64,000 nucleotides of DNA, taken from the NCBI RefSeq assembly GCF_013128195.2, contig NZ_CP053452.2, positions 2,542,001-2,606,000 on the forward strand, given 5' to 3'. Every line of letters starts with the position of its first letter. Position 1 is the first letter of the stretch. The stretch is from Frigoriglobus tundricola. GTDB taxonomy: Bacteria > Planctomycetota > Planctomycetia > Gemmatales > Gemmataceae. A program made the translations under genes and the position numbers. Below are positions 36,701-45,830 of the stretch, piece by piece. The notes beneath the pieces are model-generated. The model did not search any database. It saw only the letters and a list, made by a program, of their open reading frames with translations, and had not been told where the DNA came from.

Positions 36701-37690
36701 TCAGCTCGGCAGCAGGTCCTTCACCACCTCCTGCTCCTGGAGCAGTTCGTCCAGCGAGGTCTTGAACTTCTTCTGGCCGAACTCGTCGAACGTGAGCCCC
36801 TCGACCACCTTCCAGTTGCCGTCACCGGAGGACGTGCAGGGGTAGCCGAACACCAGACCGGCGGGCACGCCGTACTCGCCCTTCGAGACGATGGCCGCGC
36901 TCGTCCAGTCGCCGGCCGCGGTGCCGCGCACCAGCGTCTTCACGTGGTCGATGGCCCCGTTGGCCGCGGAGAACGACGACGACACCTTGGTCGTGTCGAT
37001 GATGAACTTCCCGCGCTCCTGCGTGTTCGGGACGAACGTGCCCTCCAGCCAGGCGCGGTCGGTGATGACGCCGGTGGCCGGCTTGCCGCCGATCTTCGCG
37101 TTGGTGAAGTCGGGGAACTGCGTGTTCGAGTGGTTGCCCCAGATGGTCATGCAGGTGACCGCGTCGTTCGTCGTGCCGGCCTTCGCCGCCAGCGCGGAGA
37201 CGGCGCGGTTGTGGTCGAGCCGGGTCATCGCGTGCCACCGGTCGGCGGGCACGTCCCGGCCGTTCTTGTAGGCGATCAGGCAGTTGGTGTTGCACGGGTT
37301 GCCGACGACCAGCACGCGCACGTCGCTGGCGGCGTGCTTCGCGATGGCCCGCCCCTGGCCCACGAAGATCGGCCCGTTCTTCCGGATGAGGTCCTTCCGC
37401 TGTTCGCCCGGCCCGCGCGGCGCGGCGCCGACGAGCAGCGCCCAGTTGGCGTCCTTGAACGCGACGTTCGCGTCGTCGGTGATGACGACGTCCTTGAGGG
37501 TGCTGAACCCGCAGTCCTGGAGCTCGTACATCGCGCCCTCGAGGTTCTTCAGCGCGGCGGGCAGTTCGAGGAGCTGGAGGACGACCTTCGTCTCCGGCCC
37601 GAACACTTCGCCCGACGCGAGGCGAACGATGAGGCTGCTCGAAACCCGGCCGGCCGCACCGGTCACGGCCACGCGCACCACCTTGGACAT
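36701..37690 (-). CDS. mdh: Malate dehydrogenase
   Basis: A 329-residue NAD(P)-dependent malate dehydrogenase of the larger (cytosolic-like) type, which interconverts malate and oxaloacetate in the TCA cycle. The dinucleotide-binding motif is VTGAAGRVSSSL at residues about 8-19. GNPCNTNCLIA, the LDHNRA box with the substrate Arg, and the catalytic His in IWGNHSN are all visible. The ATG at 37690 begins MSKVVRVAVTGAAG, in line with the family; the longer upstream frame is not supported. It is divergent from gapA, and the 181-base gap must hold both promoters. Downstream on the same strand are the hydrolase and DUF2237 genes. Confidence 0.96.
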   Translation of the reverse strand: MSKVVRVAVTGAAGRVSSSLIVRLASGEVFGPETKVVLQLLELPAALKNLEGAMYELQDCGFSTLKDVVITDDANVAFKDANWALLVGAAPRGPGEQRKDLIRKNGPIFVGQGRAIAKHAASDVRVLVVGNPCNTNCLIAYKNGRDVPADRWHAMTRLDHNRAVSALAAKAGTTNDAVTCMTIWGNHSNTQFPDFTNAKIGGKPATGVITDRAWLEGTFVPNTQERGKFIIDTTKVSSSFSAANGAIDHVKTLVRGTAAGDWTSAAIVSKGEYGVPAGLVFGYPCTSSGDGNWKVVEGLTFDEFGQKKFKTSLDELLQEQEVVKDLLPS

Positions 37691-37802
37691 GGGAAGCACC
37701 TGTGAATGGGGGGAGGGTGAACGAACTATGAAGCTCAAGGTAGCGACCGCGGGCGCGGGCGGCACTGGAATCGTCGGCGCTGAACCATACCGTAACCGGT
37801 GA

Positions 37803-38924
<1,122 letters not shown>

Positions 38925-38954
38925 GTGGGTGAGACCGCTCTCACGAACCCCGTC

Positions 38955-38980
38955 CGAGACCGGCACTCGTGCCGGTCTCG
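38955..38980 (+). terminator. Hairpin terminator after gapA
   Basis: A perfect 12-bp palindrome (CGAGACCGGCAC / GTGCCGGTCTCG) with a two-base loop lies 30 bases after the gapA stop codon. It is followed by a short pyrimidine-rich stretch but no full T run. Position and stability make it the likely end of the gapA transcript. Confidence 0.65.
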
Positions 38981-39410
38981 CTTCGTATCTACCCGCTCAG
39001 AAGCCCCGCGCGATGCCCCCGATCCGTCCGTGACTGTCAGGAAATAGGGCGCGTCCGCTCGCGACGCCGAACAACTCAGACCCCTCCCGAACGCCACCGT
39101 GATGCGGTGGAAACATCGACCGACTTCGTTTACCACCTCAAAGCGGCGGCATTTTTGCTACTGGCAGCGGCCCGGACCGAACGCGCGCTCTCCCGGTTCA
39201 TCTCGTCAATAGCAAGAATTCCGGCCGCATAGCACTTTTTAAGCCAAGAACATATATACGTCTGACACACGAAACCATGAACGAGATATGAGAATCCTGC
39301 AATACACCACCTACGGGCAATGTATTCTGTACTAGACCGCTAGTAGGCGTGCATCATTCGCCCCATCACAAGTCGCCCCATCGCTCTTTCCGCTCATCAA
39401 AGGTGATCTC
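38981..39410. other. Intergenic region with AT-rich stretch before a DUF1559 gene
   Basis: The 430 bases hold no gene I can support. Bases about 39215-39345 are notably AT-rich for this genome, as is the region before the DUF1559 gene at 9375. This suggests promoters or recent insertion upstream of this family. No clear promoter pair could be fixed. Confidence 0.4.
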
Positions 39411-40388
39411 GTGTCGATTCGCACTTCCGAATCGCGAGCCCGTCGTCTCGGGTTCACGCTGATCGAATTGCTGGTGGTGATCGCCATCATCGCGATCCTC
39501 ATTGGGCTGCTCCTGCCCGCCGTCCAGAAGGTCCGCGAGGCCGCCGCACGCATGACCTGTAGTAACAACATGAAGCAGATCGCGCTCGCCTGCCACAACT
39601 ACGCCAGTACCTACAACGACGCCTTCCCGGCCCTCTTTGACGCCAATTTTACCGGTGGTGACTGGGGCGGCGGGAACCCGTGCCGGGGTCAGGTCTTCGT
39701 CTCGCTCCTGCCCTACATCGAGCAGCAGAACCTCTACACCACGTTCCAAAACGTGGGCAACGCCACCGGGTCGTATCTCGACTTGCAGAACCAGGGCGTG
39801 TCCATCGGGAGCGGGGCCATCCTGAAGACTTACACGTGCCCGTCCGATCCGACCTTCGGCACCGGTTCCAACGTCAACGGGGTGGGTGGTTGGGCGTCGG
39901 GGTGCTACGTGGCGAACTTCCAGGTGTTCGGCAACCCGAACTACGGCGACTACGCTCCGAACAACGGGCTCGGCTCGGCGAACTTGAAATCGACCTTCTC
40001 GGACGGCACGTCGAACACCATCCTGTTCGCCGAGATGTTCACACAGCGGCCGGGCGGTAGTTGGGGGTTATGGGCCCACGGCGCGTGGAACTACAATTAC
40101 TGCCCCGCCTTCGCCGTTGGCAACTCCGCTGGGACGATGAACTACTCCAGCGGCTTCGGCACCGGCACGGGGCAAGTCGGCGCCGGCTCGAAGTTCCTCA
40201 GCGTGTCGCCCACCGCGTACAGCAGCAACACCGCTTACGTCAACATCACGACGGCGCTCCACACGGGCAGCATGAACACGAGCCTGGCCGACGGGAGCGT
40301 GCGGAGCCTCAATAGCGGCCTCAGCGGGACGACGTGGTGGTACGCCTGCACGCCGAACCAGGGCGAGGTATTCGGCTCGGACTGGTAA
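39411..40388 (+). CDS. DUF1559 prepilin-like secreted protein (tandem copy 1)
   Basis: A 325-residue DUF1559 protein. The prepilin-type N-terminus is [20 protein letters not shown] followed by [20 protein letters not shown]. The middle has the conserved [14 protein letters not shown] and a [14 protein letters not shown] block. The C-terminal His-X9-Asp-Gly motif appears as [14 protein letters not shown]. The start is a GTG (39411) close to the basic leader. It is closely related to the next gene ([18 protein letters not shown] here corresponds to SYASAKGDNFPALFDAVN there), so the two arose by tandem duplication. Expected to be processed by prepilin peptidase and displayed outside; function unknown. 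A strong terminator follows. Confidence 0.93.
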   Translation: MSIRTSESRARRLGFTLIELLVVIAIIAILIGLLLPAVQKVREAAARMTCSNNMKQIALACHNYASTYNDAFPALFDANFTGGDWGGGNPCRGQVFVSLLPYIEQQNLYTTFQNVGNATGSYLDLQNQGVSIGSGAILKTYTCPSDPTFGTGSNVNGVGGWASGCYVANFQVFGNPNYGDYAPNNGLGSANLKSTFSDGTSNTILFAEMFTQRPGGSWGLWAHGAWNYNYCPAFAVGNSAGTMNYSSGFGTGTGQVGAGSKFLSVSPTAYSSNTAYVNITTALHTGSMNTSLADGSVRSLNSGLSGTTWWYACTPNQGEVFGSDW

Positions 40389-40432
40389 CCCCTCCTTGGT
40401 CCGGCACCGCGTCTCGCGGCCGGATCGCTTCA

Positions 40433-40482
40433 CGGCGTGGGGCCGGCGCACTCACGTGAGTGCGCCGGCCCCACGCCGTTTT
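40433..40482 (+). terminator. Rho-independent terminator after the first tandem DUF1559 gene
   Basis: A 46-base near-perfect palindrome (40433-40478; half-site CGGCGTGGGGCCGGCGCACT) is followed immediately by TTTT. It lies 45 bases after the stop codon. This is the most convincing intrinsic terminator in the window. Confidence 0.85.
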
Positions 40483-40489
40483 GCGCCTT

Positions 40490-40651
40490 AACAGGTCGTC
40501 GCCGTCGCCTCCGACTCGACGCGCGCCCCCGTCACCCACCATGTCCGCGACGTCCAGTTGTTGGGCGTCGATCCCCTCGGCGGTGCGTTGGGCCGCGATT
40601 TTCACCGAGCGGGCCGCCAACTCCCGCAATTCAGCCCGGACCTCATTCACG
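40490..40651 (-). pseudogene. Possible remnant of a small minus-strand gene
   Basis: On the minus strand a GTG at 40651 opens a helical, coding-like stretch (EVRAELRELAARSVKIAAQR, then TAEGIDAQQLDVADMVGDGG) ending in GGDGDDLL near 40490. The frame then runs on into the terminator hairpin. The same tail appears after the second DUF1559 gene, on the minus strand at 42150-42190, as GGDGDDPW with a stop in phase. Relative to that copy, bases are missing before the stop here. I take this as a degenerate gene end copied along with the DUF1559 gene. No family is recognised. Confidence 0.3.
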
Positions 40652-40674
40652 ATCCGATTGCGACTGTCGAATTT

Positions 40675-40738
40675 TTTGTGGCACAGGCTTTCCAATCTGT
40701 GCTTCCAGGCACACGAGCTGGAAAGCCTGTGCCACAAA
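40675..40738. repeat. Inverted repeat with 20-bp perfect arms
   Basis: TTTGTGGCACAGGCTTTCCA (40675-40694) and its exact complement (40719-40738) flank 24 bases that contain a related, shorter version of the same sequence. It lies in the gap between the tandem DUF1559 genes. The form is typical of small dispersed non-autonomous elements. Confidence 0.8.
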
Positions 40739-40948
40739 CAGAAAACACCCACCGCGCCGTGTTTCAGGTGGCAACTTGACCGATGATATGGCTCTGCCCG
40801 TGTTGGACTTGCGACACAAATTAGCCACCCATTTCGGCCTCCTTGTCACCGCAAACCGTCTGCGACTGCAAACCGTAACCGCCCCGGACGAAGGGGACGA
40901 AGGAGCAAATCCTGAATCCAGTGGAATGCCCAGCCGGTATTGTCGTAT

Positions 40949-40981
40949 ACTTTAAGGAGCTGTACACTTTAAGGGGCTGTA
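40949..40981 (+). promoter_or_regulatory. Tandem 16-bp direct repeats upstream of the second tandem DUF1559 gene
   Basis: ACTTTAAGGAGCTGTA (40949-40964) and ACTTTAAGGGGCTGTA (40966-40981) differ at one base and are spaced 17 bases apart. Each contains the palindrome CTTTAAAG-like core CTTTAAGG. TATACT overlaps the first copy. They end 46 bases before the GTG start. This looks like a pair of regulator sites or a promoter with operator. No regulator is identified. Confidence 0.5.
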
Positions 40982-41027
40982 ATCCGGCCCCTTCACACAC
41001 TCACTCGTCTCGTGCGGGGGTAATTTC

Positions 41028-42050
41028 GTGCCGATGCACTCATCCACATCACGAACCCGTTCCCGTTTTGCCTTCACTCTGATCGAGTTGTTGGTGGTGA
41101 TTGCGATCATCGCCACGCTGATCGGGTTGCTCCTGCCCGCCGTGCAAAAGGTGCGTGACGCCGCCTCACGCATGAGCTGCCAGAACAACCTCAAGCAGAT
41201 CGCGCTCGGTTGCCACAGTTACGCCAGTGCCAAGGGCGACAACTTCCCGGCCCTCTTCGACGCAGTAAACATGCCGAGTGGTGACCCCACGTATGGGAAC
41301 CCCTGCAGGACCCAGGTCTTCGTCACGATCCTGCCGTACATCGAGCAGCAAGCCGTCTTTGAATCCTTCCAAAACCAGGGCAACGCCACCGGGACGTATC
41401 TCGACTTGGCGTACGGCGCAACCAATGGTGGGATTTCGGCTGGGAACGCGGCCGTCATAAAACTCTACCAATGCCCGGCCGACCCGACATTCGGTAACGG
41501 CTCCCCCAATGGGGCGGGCAGTGCGGCGGTGGGTTGCTACGTGGCGAACTTCCAGGTATTTGGGCTCCCGAGCAACGGCGACAACCCTACCCTCGGGGTC
41601 AACGGGGCCGGTGCGCCGACCCTGAAATCGACCTTCGTTGACGGCACGTCCAGCACCATTCTCTTCGCCGAGATGTATGCCCAGCGGCCGGGAGGCGTTT
41701 GGGGGTACTGGGCTGCCCCCTCGTCGAACTTCAATGTTTGCCCCGCCTTCGGCGTCGGCTACTATCCCTCAGTAAATACGCCGGTGACGCAAACCCAAGT
41801 CTTCACGCATGGCTTCGCGAGTGGCACCCAAGGTCAAGCCGGCCCCAACTCGAAGTTCCTCAGCGTGTCGTCCATTGAGTACACCTCCAAGACCGGTTAT
41901 ACCAACTTTACGACGGCTCTCCACACCCAAAACATGAACGTGGCCATGGGCGATGGGAGCGTTCGCACCATCTTCAACGACATGAACCCGAACACCTGGT
42001 GGGCGGCGTGTACGCCAAACGGTAAAGACATTCTCGGCGCGGACTGGTAA
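41028..42050 (+). CDS. DUF1559 prepilin-like secreted protein (tandem copy 2)
   Basis: A 340-residue DUF1559 protein, paralogue of the one at 39411. The prepilin-type segment is [20 protein letters not shown] and then [40 protein letters not shown] and DGTSSTILFAEMYAQRPGG match the first copy closely. The C-terminal His-X9-Asp-Gly is HTQNMNVAMGDGSV. The start is a GTG at 41028, or the ATG two codons later. Upstream are two 16-bp direct repeats not present before copy 1, so regulation may differ. A terminator-like hairpin follows, and then a minus-strand sequence tail shared with the region after copy 1. Confidence 0.93.
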   Translation: MPMHSSTSRTRSRFAFTLIELLVVIAIIATLIGLLLPAVQKVRDAASRMSCQNNLKQIALGCHSYASAKGDNFPALFDAVNMPSGDPTYGNPCRTQVFVTILPYIEQQAVFESFQNQGNATGTYLDLAYGATNGGISAGNAAVIKLYQCPADPTFGNGSPNGAGSAAVGCYVANFQVFGLPSNGDNPTLGVNGAGAPTLKSTFVDGTSSTILFAEMYAQRPGGVWGYWAAPSSNFNVCPAFGVGYYPSVNTPVTQTQVFTHGFASGTQGQAGPNSKFLSVSSIEYTSKTGYTNFTTALHTQNMNVAMGDGSVRTIFNDMNPNTWWAACTPNGKDILGADW

Positions 42051-42100
42051 ACCTGAACTCGTCGCCGGGAAACCGGCGATCGGGATCGAGACCGCCACCG

Positions 42101-42144
42101 CAGAACGGAGCCGGCGCCCCAATGGGGGCACCGGCTCCGTTCTG
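42101..42144. terminator. Stem-loop after the second tandem DUF1559 gene
   Basis: CAGAACGGAGCCGGCGCCCC (42101-42120) pairs with 42125-42144 except for one position, with a four-base loop. It is the positional counterpart of the terminator at 40433-40482 and probably ends the DUF1559 transcript before pgk. The T run is weak. Confidence 0.65.
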
Positions 42145-42228
42145 CGCGCTTACCACGGGTCGTCGCCGTCGCCTCCGGCGAGCCGTACACTAATTCGGAC
42201 GCTCCGCCCGGTGAACGGTGAGGAAGAC

Positions 42229-43434
42229 ATGGCCAAGAAGACACTCGACGACCTCGGTGCTTTGAAAGGCAAGACGGTGCTGGTCCGCGTGGACTTCAAC
42301 GTCCCGCTGGACAAGAAGACCGGCGCCGTGAAGAACGACCGCCGCATCCGGGCCGCGCTGCCCACCGTGAAGCACCTCCTCGACGCGGGCGCCGCGGTGA
42401 TCGCGATGAGCCACCTGGGCCGCCCGGAGAAGGCGACGCCCGACGAGCGCAAGCACCTCACGATGGACAAGGTGGCCGCGAAGTTCGGCGAACTCCTCGG
42501 CCTCCCGGTGAAAAAGGCCGCCGACACCGTGACCGGTCCGGCCGTCACAGCAGCCGCCGCGGCGCTCAAACCCGGCGAGGTGCTGCTGCTCGAGAACCTC
42601 CGCTTCGACCCGCGGGAGCAGAAGAACGACCCCGCGCTCGCCGCGGAACTCGCCGCGCTCGGCGACGCCTACGTTAACGACGCGTTCGGCACCTGCCAGA
42701 ACGACAAGGACACCTCAATGGTCGGCCTCCCGGCCGCCCTCAAGGCGGCGGGGAAGCCCCGCGCCATCGGCCTGCTCGTGGCGAAGGAGCTGCACGTCAT
42801 CGACGGCCTGATGGCCGCCCCGAAGTCGCCGGTGCTCGGGATCATGGGCGGGGCGAAGGTGTCCGACAAGATCGCCTTCATCAACGCGCTGCTCGGCAAG
42901 GTCGATCACCTGCTCATCGGCGGGAAGATGGCCTACACGTTCTTCAAGGCGCGGGGCGTGGACGTGGGCGCCACACGGGTCGGCGACGAGGAACTCGCCG
43001 CCGCCGCCCCGCTCCTGGGCCACGTCGGGAAGAAGATCACGCTCCCGGTGGATTACGTCGTCGCCAAGTCGGACGACCTGCTCCAGACGCAGGTGTGCGA
43101 CGGGGCGATCCCGGCCGGCTACGAGGGCGTGGACATCGGCCCGAAGACGGTGGAATTGTTCAAGGAGCAGGTCGCGGCGGCCGCAACGATCATCTGGAAC
43201 GGTCCGCTCGGCTGGTTCGAGCAAGCGGCGTTCGCACGCGGCACGCAGTACGTGGCGGAGGCGATGGCCGCGAGCGCGGGCGTTACCGTCATCGGCGGCG
43301 GCGAAACGGCCGAGGCGGTGGAACAGTTCGGCTACGCGGACAAGATGACGCACGTGTCCACCGGCGGCGGGGCGTTCCTGGCCTACGTCGAGGGGAAGAA
43401 GTTCCAGAGTCTGGCCCAGATCGACGATAAGTGA
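42229..43434 (+). CDS. pgk: Phosphoglycerate kinase
   Basis: A 401-residue phosphoglycerate kinase, which makes ATP from 1,3-bisphosphoglycerate. Family features are KTVLVRVDFNVPLDKK (N-terminal signature), RPEKATPDERKHLT, LLENLRFDPREQKNDP and DAYVNDAFGTCQND. The C-terminal nucleotide half has MGGAKVSDKIAFINALLGKV, GPLGWFEQAAFARGT and VIGGGETAEAVEQFGY. The ATG at 42229 is preferred to the GTG at 42211 because GGTGAGGAA lies just before it and the family starts at AKKTLDDL. It follows the second DUF1559 gene's terminator and has its own short upstream region. The 51-bp repeat array and accD follow downstream. Confidence 0.97.
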   Translation: MAKKTLDDLGALKGKTVLVRVDFNVPLDKKTGAVKNDRRIRAALPTVKHLLDAGAAVIAMSHLGRPEKATPDERKHLTMDKVAAKFGELLGLPVKKAADTVTGPAVTAAAAALKPGEVLLLENLRFDPREQKNDPALAAELAALGDAYVNDAFGTCQNDKDTSMVGLPAALKAAGKPRAIGLLVAKELHVIDGLMAAPKSPVLGIMGGAKVSDKIAFINALLGKVDHLLIGGKMAYTFFKARGVDVGATRVGDEELAAAAPLLGHVGKKITLPVDYVVAKSDDLLQTQVCDGAIPAGYEGVDIGPKTVELFKEQVAAAATIIWNGPLGWFEQAAFARGTQYVAEAMAASAGVTVIGGGETAEAVEQFGYADKMTHVSTGGGAFLAYVEGKKFQSLAQIDDK

Positions 43435-43853
43435 TCGGGCGTGCGGTTCGGCGTGAGCCGCGGGTCGCGGGGTTGAGCCGTGTCGGCGCGGCGATGTGAA
43501 AGTCTCACCAGCCGGCCGTTTCCTCCGTTCGTACTTGATTTTGAACCGGTTCCCGATTCAGATACGCAGCATTTGGAGCGGCCGTGAAGCCCGGCTTTGC
43601 GGGCGACAGGCCGCGAGGCACAAGAGAGCGGCCGTGAAGCCCGGCTCTGCGGGCGACAGGCCGCGAGGCACGACGGCAGCGGCCGTGAAGCCCGGCTCTG
43701 CGGGCGACAGGCCGCGAGGCACGACAGCAGCGGCCGTGAAGCCCGGCTCTGCGGGCGACAGGTCGCGAGGGGCGAGTGGAGCGGTCGTGAAGCCCGGCTG
43801 TGTGGGCGACAGGTCGCGAGCAACGAATGGCGAGGGCTGCCGAGGTGGAACGT
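43435..43853. other. Intergenic region between pgk and accD, mostly tandem repeats
   Basis: The first 140 bases after pgk hold no feature I can support. Bases 43577-43826 are the five-unit repeat array, which ends 27 bases before the accD start. Open frames cross the array on both strands because 51 is a multiple of three, but they have no coding logic. Confidence 0.6.
43577..43826 (+). repeat. Five tandem 50-51-bp repeats upstream of accD
   Basis: Units start at 43577, 43627, 43678, 43729 and 43780. Each begins AGCGGCCGTGAAGCCCGGCT and contains a small hairpin (GCCCG...CGGGC), then GACAGGCCGCGAGG. The first four units are nearly identical; the fifth has diverged (GGTCGTGAAG, TGTGTGGGC). There are no unique spacers, so it is not a CRISPR array. 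Its place directly before accD suggests an effect on mRNA leader structure. Confidence 0.85.
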
Positions 43854-44672
43854 ATGGCAACCGAACGGCCGAAGCGGGGCGTACCGGAAGGACTGTGGAT
43901 CCGGTGTCCGAACTGCAAGGCCACGGTGTACAAGAAGGAGGTCGAGGTCCGGCACCACGTGTGCCCGGAGTGCGACCACCACTTCACCATGCCGGCCCGC
44001 GACCGCATCACCCAGTTGCTCGACGAGGGCACGTTCGAGGAGTGGGACACCGACCTGCGCCCGTGCGACCCGCTCGAGTTCGTGGACCGCATCCCGTACC
44101 ACCAGCGGCTGGTCGAGGAGCAAGCGAAGACCGGCATGCTCGACGCGGCCGTCACCGGTAAGGGGTTCATCCGCGGCCGCGGGGTGGTCCTCGGCATCAC
44201 CGACTTCGCCTTCATGGCCGGGAGCATGGGCAGCGTGGTCGGCGAGAAGCTGACGCGGGCCGCCGAGCGGGCCACCGAGCTGAAGCTGCCGCTCATCTTC
44301 GTCAGCGGGTCCGGCGGCGGCGCCCGGATGCAGGAGGGCATCCTGTCGCTCATGCAGATGGCGAAGGTGTCCGCGGCGCTGGCCCGGTACGACTCGGCCG
44401 GCGGCCTGTACGTCTGCATCCTCACGAACCCGACGATGGGCGGCGTGGCCGCGAGCTGGGCGCTCCAGGGCGACATCACCCTGGCCGAGCCGAAAGCCAT
44501 GATCGGCTTCGCCGGCCGCCGCGTCATCCGCAACACCGTGCGGGTGGAGCTGCCGGGCGACTTCCAGACCAGCGAGTTCCTGCTCAAGCACGGGTTCGTG
44601 GACCGCGTCGTTCACCGCCGGGACCTGCGGACCGAGGTCGCCCGCATCGTGGACTACTGCCAGATCCGGTGA
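43854..44672 (+). CDS. accD: Acetyl-CoA carboxylase carboxyltransferase subunit beta
   Basis: A 272-residue AccD, the beta half of the carboxyltransferase that makes malonyl-CoA for fatty acid synthesis. The N-terminal zinc ribbon is complete: [17 protein letters not shown] then [11 protein letters not shown], with four Cys. The carboxyltransferase core shows [45 protein letters not shown] and the C-terminal [14 protein letters not shown]. The ATG at 43854 has GAGGTGG 5 bases upstream; in-frame alternatives at 43827 and 43800 are weaker. accA is not in the window. The leader carries the five-unit repeat array immediately upstream. Confidence 0.96.
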   Translation: MATERPKRGVPEGLWIRCPNCKATVYKKEVEVRHHVCPECDHHFTMPARDRITQLLDEGTFEEWDTDLRPCDPLEFVDRIPYHQRLVEEQAKTGMLDAAVTGKGFIRGRGVVLGITDFAFMAGSMGSVVGEKLTRAAERATELKLPLIFVSGSGGGARMQEGILSLMQMAKVSAALARYDSAGGLYVCILTNPTMGGVAASWALQGDITLAEPKAMIGFAGRRVIRNTVRVELPGDFQTSEFLLKHGFVDRVVHRRDLRTEVARIVDYCQIR

Positions 44673-44813
44673 CGCGCGGGGCCGGGACCCGGGAACGAAG
44701 AAATGAACGCCACACCGTCGTGACGCGTTCCGGGTGATGGTGTAAGCTACACTTCATAGGCGTTGCCAATTCCGCCGGCCGAAGTCCGCACTCCGCAATT
44801 CGAAGGGTGAGCC

Positions 44814-45716
44814 GTGGGCGTGTTCGACTTTCTGTTCGGCAAGGGGAAGGGGAAGAGCGGGGGCAGCCCGAAGAAGGGGCTGAAGCGGGTCACCGTAGCG
44901 AAACGGTTCGAGCTGAGCGGCCGCACCGGACAGGGGAGCATGTCCAAGGTGTACCGCGCCTACGACCGGGAACTGGGCCGCAACGTCTGCCTGAAGCTGC
45001 TCGACAAGGCGAAGACCAAGAAGTTCGAGGAGCGGTTCGTCGGGCTGAAGAAGCCGCACGAGGGCGAAATCTGCATGGCCCTGCGGCACGACAACATCGT
45101 CCGCACCTACGAGCACGGCATCACCGAGCAGGGGGAACCGTACCTGGTGATGGAGTGGGTGGAGGGGCTGGGGCTGAACTACCTGGTCGAGACCCGCGCC
45201 CCGCAGTTAAAGGGCAACCGCATCAACTTCATGAGCCAGTTGTGCGACGCCGTGCAGTACATGCACAGCAACAAGTGGCTGCACCGCGACATCTGCCCGC
45301 GGAACGTGATGGTGGACAAAGAGGGCGTGCTCAAGCTCATCGACTTCGGCCTCACGATCCCGTACACCCCGCAGTTCTGCGTGCCCGGCAACCGCACCGG
45401 CACGCCGGACATCCTCGCCCCGGAGATCATCAGCCGGAAATCGACCGATCACCGCGTGGACCTGTTCGCACTCGGGGTTACGGGCTATGAGGTGTTCACC
45501 GGCCAATTACCGTGGGAGCGGTCGGTGTCGAGCGAGGAGACGTTCCGCCGCCGGCTCAACTCCAAGCCGCGCACCGCCAAGGAACTGAACCCGCAGCTCG
45601 ACGACCCGCTCTCGAACCTCCTCCTCCGCTCGATCGCGCGCGAGCCGTCCGAGCGGTTCCCGTCCGCGACCGCCTTCAAAGAAGCGCTCGCGAAGCTGGA
45701 CAAGCAGGACTATTGA
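44814..45716 (+). CDS. Soluble Ser/Thr protein kinase
   Basis: A 300-residue kinase without membrane segments. A basic Gly/Lys-rich leader (FGKGKGKSGGSPKKGLKR) precedes the catalytic domain. The glycine loop is GQGSMSKV, so the third glycine of GxGxxG is replaced by Ser. The ATP Lys is in VCLKLLD. Catalytic HRDICPRNVM and the DFG motif (IDFGLTIPY) are intact, and the activation segment ends with TPDILAPEI. Regulatory C-terminal domains, usual in planctomycete kinases, are absent. The start is a GTG with AAGGGTGA upstream. It lies about 140 bases after accD on the same strand and may share its transcript. Substrates are unknown; activity is likely given the intact HRD and DFG. Confidence 0.92.
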   Translation: MGVFDFLFGKGKGKSGGSPKKGLKRVTVAKRFELSGRTGQGSMSKVYRAYDRELGRNVCLKLLDKAKTKKFEERFVGLKKPHEGEICMALRHDNIVRTYEHGITEQGEPYLVMEWVEGLGLNYLVETRAPQLKGNRINFMSQLCDAVQYMHSNKWLHRDICPRNVMVDKEGVLKLIDFGLTIPYTPQFCVPGNRTGTPDILAPEIISRKSTDHRVDLFALGVTGYEVFTGQLPWERSVSSEETFRRRLNSKPRTAKELNPQLDDPLSNLLLRSIAREPSERFPSATAFKEALAKLDKQDY

Positions 45717-45830
45717 GTGCCGTAGGTCGCGGGCGAGTGTGGCTCGGCACGCGCGACCCGGATCGGCGCACGCGAGATCCGCGGCGCTTAGGGCCGTCGG
45801 GCCACGTCGCAAAACCTCCTCGACCGCGAC

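Noticed and set aside
43577..43826. Possible CRISPR array upstream of accD
   Set aside because: The units are contiguous with no unique spacers, the period is 50-51 bases and no cas gene is present. It is a plain tandem repeat.
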